Source: an uncultured Muribaculaceae bacterium
GTDB taxonomy: Bacteria; Bacteroidota; Bacteroidia; Bacteroidales; Muribaculaceae
Assembly: GCA_910579845.1 (NCBI GenBank)
Contig: CAJTWL010000039.1
Span: forward strand, 1-18,002
Length of the DNA stretch: 18,002 nucleotides
Reading direction: 5' to 3'
Part shown: positions 15,784 through 18,002 of the stretch, one piece after another
How the letters are laid out: each line of letters starts with the position of its first letter
Position numbering within the stretch: the stretch's first letter is position 1
Program-made: the position numbers and the translations under genes
Notes under the pieces: model-generated
What the model saw: the letters and a program-made list of their open reading frames with translations, nothing else
The model's database searches: none
Told to the model about the DNA's origin: nothing

Positions 15784-15843
15784 GCCATACCCAAAAGTGT
15801 ACAAATGCGTTTGGAGATGAAAACATACACTTTTGGGTATGGC
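15784..15843. promoter_or_regulatory. 18-bp inverted element between divergent promoters, probable activator site
   Basis: GCCATACCCAAAAGTGTA (15784-15801) and its exact complement TACACTTTTGGGTATGGC (15826-15843) flank 24 bases. Each copy faces one of the two divergent genes. Each contains an imperfect dyad TACAC-TTTT-GGGTA resembling the TAC...GTA half-site pattern of NarL/LuxR-type helix-turn-helix proteins. Each ends exactly 19 bases before a TAATTTTG box, placing the dyad centre near -44 of the inferred start, a usual position for an activator. The nearby LuxR-HTH gene at 16415-17170 is the obvious candidate regulator. Confidence 0.6.
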
Positions 15844-15862
15844 GCAGCAGAGGGGATAGTTC

Positions 15863-15870
15863 TAATTTTG
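15863..15870 (+). promoter_or_regulatory. Predicted -7 box for the ThiF-like gene
   Basis: TAATTTTG matches the Bacteroidetes TAnnTTTG element exactly. It lies 16 bases before the ATG at 15887 and 19 bases after the right copy of the 18-bp element, mirroring the box on the other side. A very short 5' leader (about ten bases) is predicted. Confidence 0.6.
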
Positions 15871-15886
15871 CAGTGTAAAATCAATA

Positions 15887-16423
15887 ATGAATATGACAAG
15901 CGAGGAAGAACGCCGGATTGCAGACTGCCGAATTGCAGTCGTAGGAGCGGATGAGTTTATTGACAGCATCAAGACCGAACTTCAACTGTTGGGCTTTAAG
16001 TCCATTCAAATAATATCTCCCTTTGATGAAGAAGCTACTATAAATATAGATGTTATTGCCGAGATCGTCAATGAAAGTGGTTCTTGTATGTCAAAGGTAA
16101 CAGACATTCCTTTAATACTGCCATTCGATTTTGTAAATGGAGCAGGTGCTATTGTTGTCATGCCCGATGATGAGAGGAATATGTTGGGCAAACCGGATCT
16201 CCGGCTATGGGCGGCAACATATATGGCAGGATATTGTGCTTTCTGGAATGTAGATGGGTGCGAGTGGTTGCGTGACTCATTGTCTGACATAAAGAACGGT
16301 GTAACAAATGATGTGGCGCTTAAAACCGCAGCACATATATGTGCAAGGATAGCAGCCAATATCGCTGTAGGGCGCGAGGTCAAACATTTTCCTCGGTTTT
16401 ATCTATGCAAGAATTTAGAGTAG
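15887..16423 (+). CDS. Short ThiF/E1-like Rossmann protein, function unknown
   Basis: 178 residues. The start, ERRIADCRIAVVGADEFIDS followed by IKTELQLLGFKSIQII, has the beta-alpha-beta shape and the L-x-x-x-R-V-x-V-V-G lead-in of ThiF/MoeB/E1 proteins. The glycine-rich ATP loop (GxGGLG) is replaced by GADEFI, and the protein lacks the length and Cys-x-x-Cys pairs of adenylating enzymes. It is therefore probably a non-catalytic relative. The C-terminal half (RLWAATYMAGYCAFWN, then AHICARIAANIAVGREVKHF and PRFYLC) looks like a small helical domain. The ATG is at 15887 (a second at 15893). It is divergent from the barrel gene with a mirrored promoter, and its last 9 bases overlap the 3' end of the convergent LuxR gene. 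ThiF membership is my reading; the function is unknown. Confidence 0.6.
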   Translation: MNMTSEEERRIADCRIAVVGADEFIDSIKTELQLLGFKSIQIISPFDEEATINIDVIAEIVNESGSCMSKVTDIPLILPFDFVNGAGAIVVMPDDERNMLGKPDLRLWAATYMAGYCAFWNVDGCEWLRDSLSDIKNGVTNDVALKTAAHICARIAANIAVGREVKHFPRFYLCKNLE

Positions 16424-17170
16424 CTTGTTATTTGTGGCGGCAACGATGGCTTCGGATATATTGCGCACGTCAAGTTTCTCAAATATCCGCTTGCGGTATT
16501 TCTTGATGGTGTCGGGCGAAAGGCATATTTTATCGGCAATCTCAGACATAGTATAGCCCTGAATGGATAAGGTCAGCACAGATTTTTCTCTGTCAGATAG
16601 TGTGGGCGTCTGCCGTTTGTTCCAGCGACGGGAGCTGATATTGTATTCATAGAACTCCGATGTGTCTGTCCGGTGCATCTCGATATGCCCGGCATCGGTA
16701 TGTGTAGCCGCCGACACGACACACAGCGCAAGCCATATCCTGCCGTCGGAGCTGAGGGCAAGCGGTGTCAGCTTGTGGTTGACAAGGATTTTCTTTCCCT
16801 CGTTGAGAATGTGAAAGTCGTAGGAGATATACCAGTACTTACGTTCACCGACCGGGATGTCGTTGTAGAAAGCGAATCCGGCTTTGTTGAGTGTCAGAAG
16901 CATCGGCTGTTCATCTTCCGGCACATAGCCGAGATAGAAACGATAGCCCAACTCCTTCATCTGTTCCGGCGACAGTCCGCACAGAAACATCGGATTGGGC
17001 GATACATACAGGAAGTTCTGCCTGAAATAGTCGATGATATAGACGCTCTGATAAGACGAGCGCGAAAACGCCTCAGCCGAGCGGATATATTCATCCACAC
17101 GGCTGTAATCAAGCCCTTCCGGGAGCCGGACCTCATTATCAGGTATGAAGAAATCGTCTGTCGTTTTCAT
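16415..17170 (-). CDS. LuxR-type transcriptional regulator with PAS-like sensor domain
   Basis: 251 residues. Residues 188-248 form a clear LuxR/FixJ helix-turn-helix: TPTLSDREKSVLTLSIQGYT, MSEIADKICLSPDTIKKYRK and RIFEKLDVRN, with the usual L-S-x-R-E lead, G at 205 and the K-x-H/Y-x-x-x-I-x-x-K recognition helix. Residues about 40-155 (YQSVYIIDYFRQNFLYVSPN through WLALCVVSAA) look like a PAS-type fold that may bind a small ligand. There is no receiver domain or phosphorylatable Asp arrangement, so a two-component partner is not implied. The gene is GC-richer than both neighbours. It follows the Ig-like lipoprotein gene on the same strand after 40 bases and converges on the ThiF-like gene. 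It is the likely activator of the divergent promoters at 15757-15870. Confidence 0.85.
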   Translation of the reverse strand: MKTTDDFFIPDNEVRLPEGLDYSRVDEYIRSAEAFSRSSYQSVYIIDYFRQNFLYVSPNPMFLCGLSPEQMKELGYRFYLGYVPEDEQPMLLTLNKAGFAFYNDIPVGERKYWYISYDFHILNEGKKILVNHKLTPLALSSDGRIWLALCVVSAATHTDAGHIEMHRTDTSEFYEYNISSRRWNKRQTPTLSDREKSVLTLSIQGYTMSEIADKICLSPDTIKKYRKRIFEKLDVRNISEAIVAATNNKLL

Positions 17171-17210
17171 CTGAAACTGCTTTCACCGCACAAAGTAACC
17201 TATTCTACAA

Positions 17211-17966
17211 TCAAAACTGTTGAAGAGAAGATGTAATTTTACAACCATTAGATGTGTCTGTCAAAATCATATTAATACGCCTCACTGGTTGCGATTTTGA
17301 AGCTATGCTCTTATCCCAATTATATTCAAAAATTCTATCGAATAAATTAAGATACTCTCCATCTCCTCCCATTGTATAGGTGAAAGTTTCCAATTCCTCA
17401 ATTGAGGAGTGATGAATAGCCATATCGAGAGTGAATATATTTGTTTCACTCCTGCTTATATCAAAAACTCCATCTGCAACAAAGTCCCCTTTATGTGTCA
17501 AGTGGTTCAACCGATATATTTTCAATCGCTTTGTGTTATCGCTATCTCTAATAAAACGAATTTCATCACCTGCTGATATGTAGGTATTAGTGTTCTCTCC
17601 TTTAATCTCGTCAACCTTAAAAGAAAGATAGAAATCCTCTACCGTGAATTTTATTGTCACAGTAGCATTCGCCAAAACATCGGTAATTGTTAAAGAGGAT
17701 TCACCCACGCTTGCTGGATTTATAAGTAGCCGATGAGTCTCTATATCAATACCGAACTTACCCAATACGTCGGGATTGCTTGCCGTTAATTCATATACAC
17801 CTCCGCCATCCACAAAGCTTATACTCGTACCTACACCAGAACGAATAGTGTAACTCTGTTGCTCAAAAGAGATAGGACGTATTTCCGGCTCATCATCGTT
17901 GCCGCAAGATACCATAAACAGGCATATCGCACATAGTAATAATAAAACTATTTTGTTCACATTCAT
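17211..17966 (-). CDS. Predicted surface lipoprotein with bacterial Ig-like domain
   Basis: 251 residues. The N-terminus NKIVLLLLCAICLFMVSCGN has a lipobox (MVSC, lipidated Cys21), followed by the acidic NDDEPE. Such an acidic run is the kind of signal that sends Bacteroidetes lipoproteins to the outer face of the outer membrane. Residues 33-110 (SFEQQSYTIRSGVG, GGGVYELTASNPDVLGKFGI, SSLTITDVLANATVTIKFTV) look like one Big_2/Ig-like domain, with the typical x-Y-x-L/V-x-S/A-x-N-P and I-T-V/D pattern. The remaining 140 residues are probably beta-rich and I do not recognise them. It is the upstream neighbour of the LuxR gene on the same strand with a 40-base gap, so they could be one transcript. 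Only 36 bases of upstream sequence are in the window, too few to judge a promoter. Confidence 0.75.
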   Translation of the reverse strand: MNVNKIVLLLLCAICLFMVSCGNDDEPEIRPISFEQQSYTIRSGVGTSISFVDGGGVYELTASNPDVLGKFGIDIETHRLLINPASVGESSLTITDVLANATVTIKFTVEDFYLSFKVDEIKGENTNTYISAGDEIRFIRDSDNTKRLKIYRLNHLTHKGDFVADGVFDISRSETNIFTLDMAIHHSSIEELETFTYTMGGDGEYLNLFDRIFEYNWDKSIASKSQPVRRINMILTDTSNGCKITSSLQQF

Positions 17967-18002
17967 TGTTTTATAACTTTCCGAGCTTTGAATTTGTATA
18001 TA

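Noticed and set aside
15784..15843. Invertible promoter flanked by 18-bp inverted repeats
   Set aside because: Invertible promoters in Bacteroidales usually span well over 100 bp and lie near a recombinase gene. Here only 24 bp separate the arms, both sides already have their own -7 box, and no recombinase is present.
16673..17236. 187-residue + strand frame opposite the LuxR gene
   Set aside because: It is a shadow of the regulator, whose HTH is unmistakable; the frame has no domain and no promoter.
1..18002. CRISPR arrays, tRNA or rRNA genes
   Set aside because: I saw no regularly spaced direct repeats, no cloverleaf with conserved T-arm, and no rRNA-like sequence.

Overview
The window looks like a chromosomal segment of a gut-type Bacteroidales bacterium. 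My recall of the protein families leans towards Muribaculaceae or a relative, but this is not proven. The signs are: a large TonB-type outer-membrane barrel with a CarboxypepD_reg-like N-terminus; short lipoproteins with acidic residues after the lipobox cysteine; start codons with little or no Shine-Dalgarno sequence; promoter boxes of the Bacteroidetes TAnnTTTG type; and an AmgK-like kinase fused to a RapZ C-terminal domain.

Region 1 (about 1-10773, + strand) is a surface-polysaccharide locus. After the tail of an unidentified upstream gene come, in order: a polysaccharide pyruvyl transferase, a Wzx flippase, an iron-sulfur F420-hydrogenase-beta-like protein, a collapsed acyltransferase, a GT2, a GT-B-type glycosyltransferase, a serine-acetyltransferase-like O-acetyltransferase, a GT4, an EpsG-type Wzy polymerase, a second GT4 and a second GT2. 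Most junctions are 1-4 nt stop/start overlaps or gaps of a few bases, so this is one translationally coupled operon. It ends at a strong intrinsic terminator. Five transferases would build and decorate the repeat unit, Wzx would flip it and Wzy would polymerise it. No initiating phosphoglycosyltransferase or chain-length regulator is seen, so those probably lie upstream. Most genes are AT-rich, but the last GT2 resembles the GC-richer chromosomal genes after it.

Region 2 (10821-12982, - strand) is a two-gene amino-sugar salvage operon: an AmgK-like anomeric sugar kinase carrying a RapZ C-terminal domain, and a MurU-like nucleotidyltransferase. Together they resemble the peptidoglycan-recycling route from MurNAc to UDP-MurNAc.

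Region 3 (about 13113-17966) is a small accessory module. An outer-membrane barrel gene and a 64-residue lipoprotein (- strand) diverge from a short ThiF-like protein (+ strand). Convergent to the latter is a PAS-like/LuxR-HTH regulator, preceded on its own strand by an Ig-like lipoprotein. The 150-bp divergent region is almost exactly symmetric: an 18-bp element occurs once facing each gene, each copy 19 bp from an identical TAATTTTG box. I read this as a two-sided activator site, probably for the LuxR-type protein.

The most interesting observations are this symmetric divergent promoter and its module, the kinase-RapZ fusion, a pair of mutually exclusive hairpins with a T-tract inside the iron-sulfur gene, and poly-G tracts in two consecutive polysaccharide genes.
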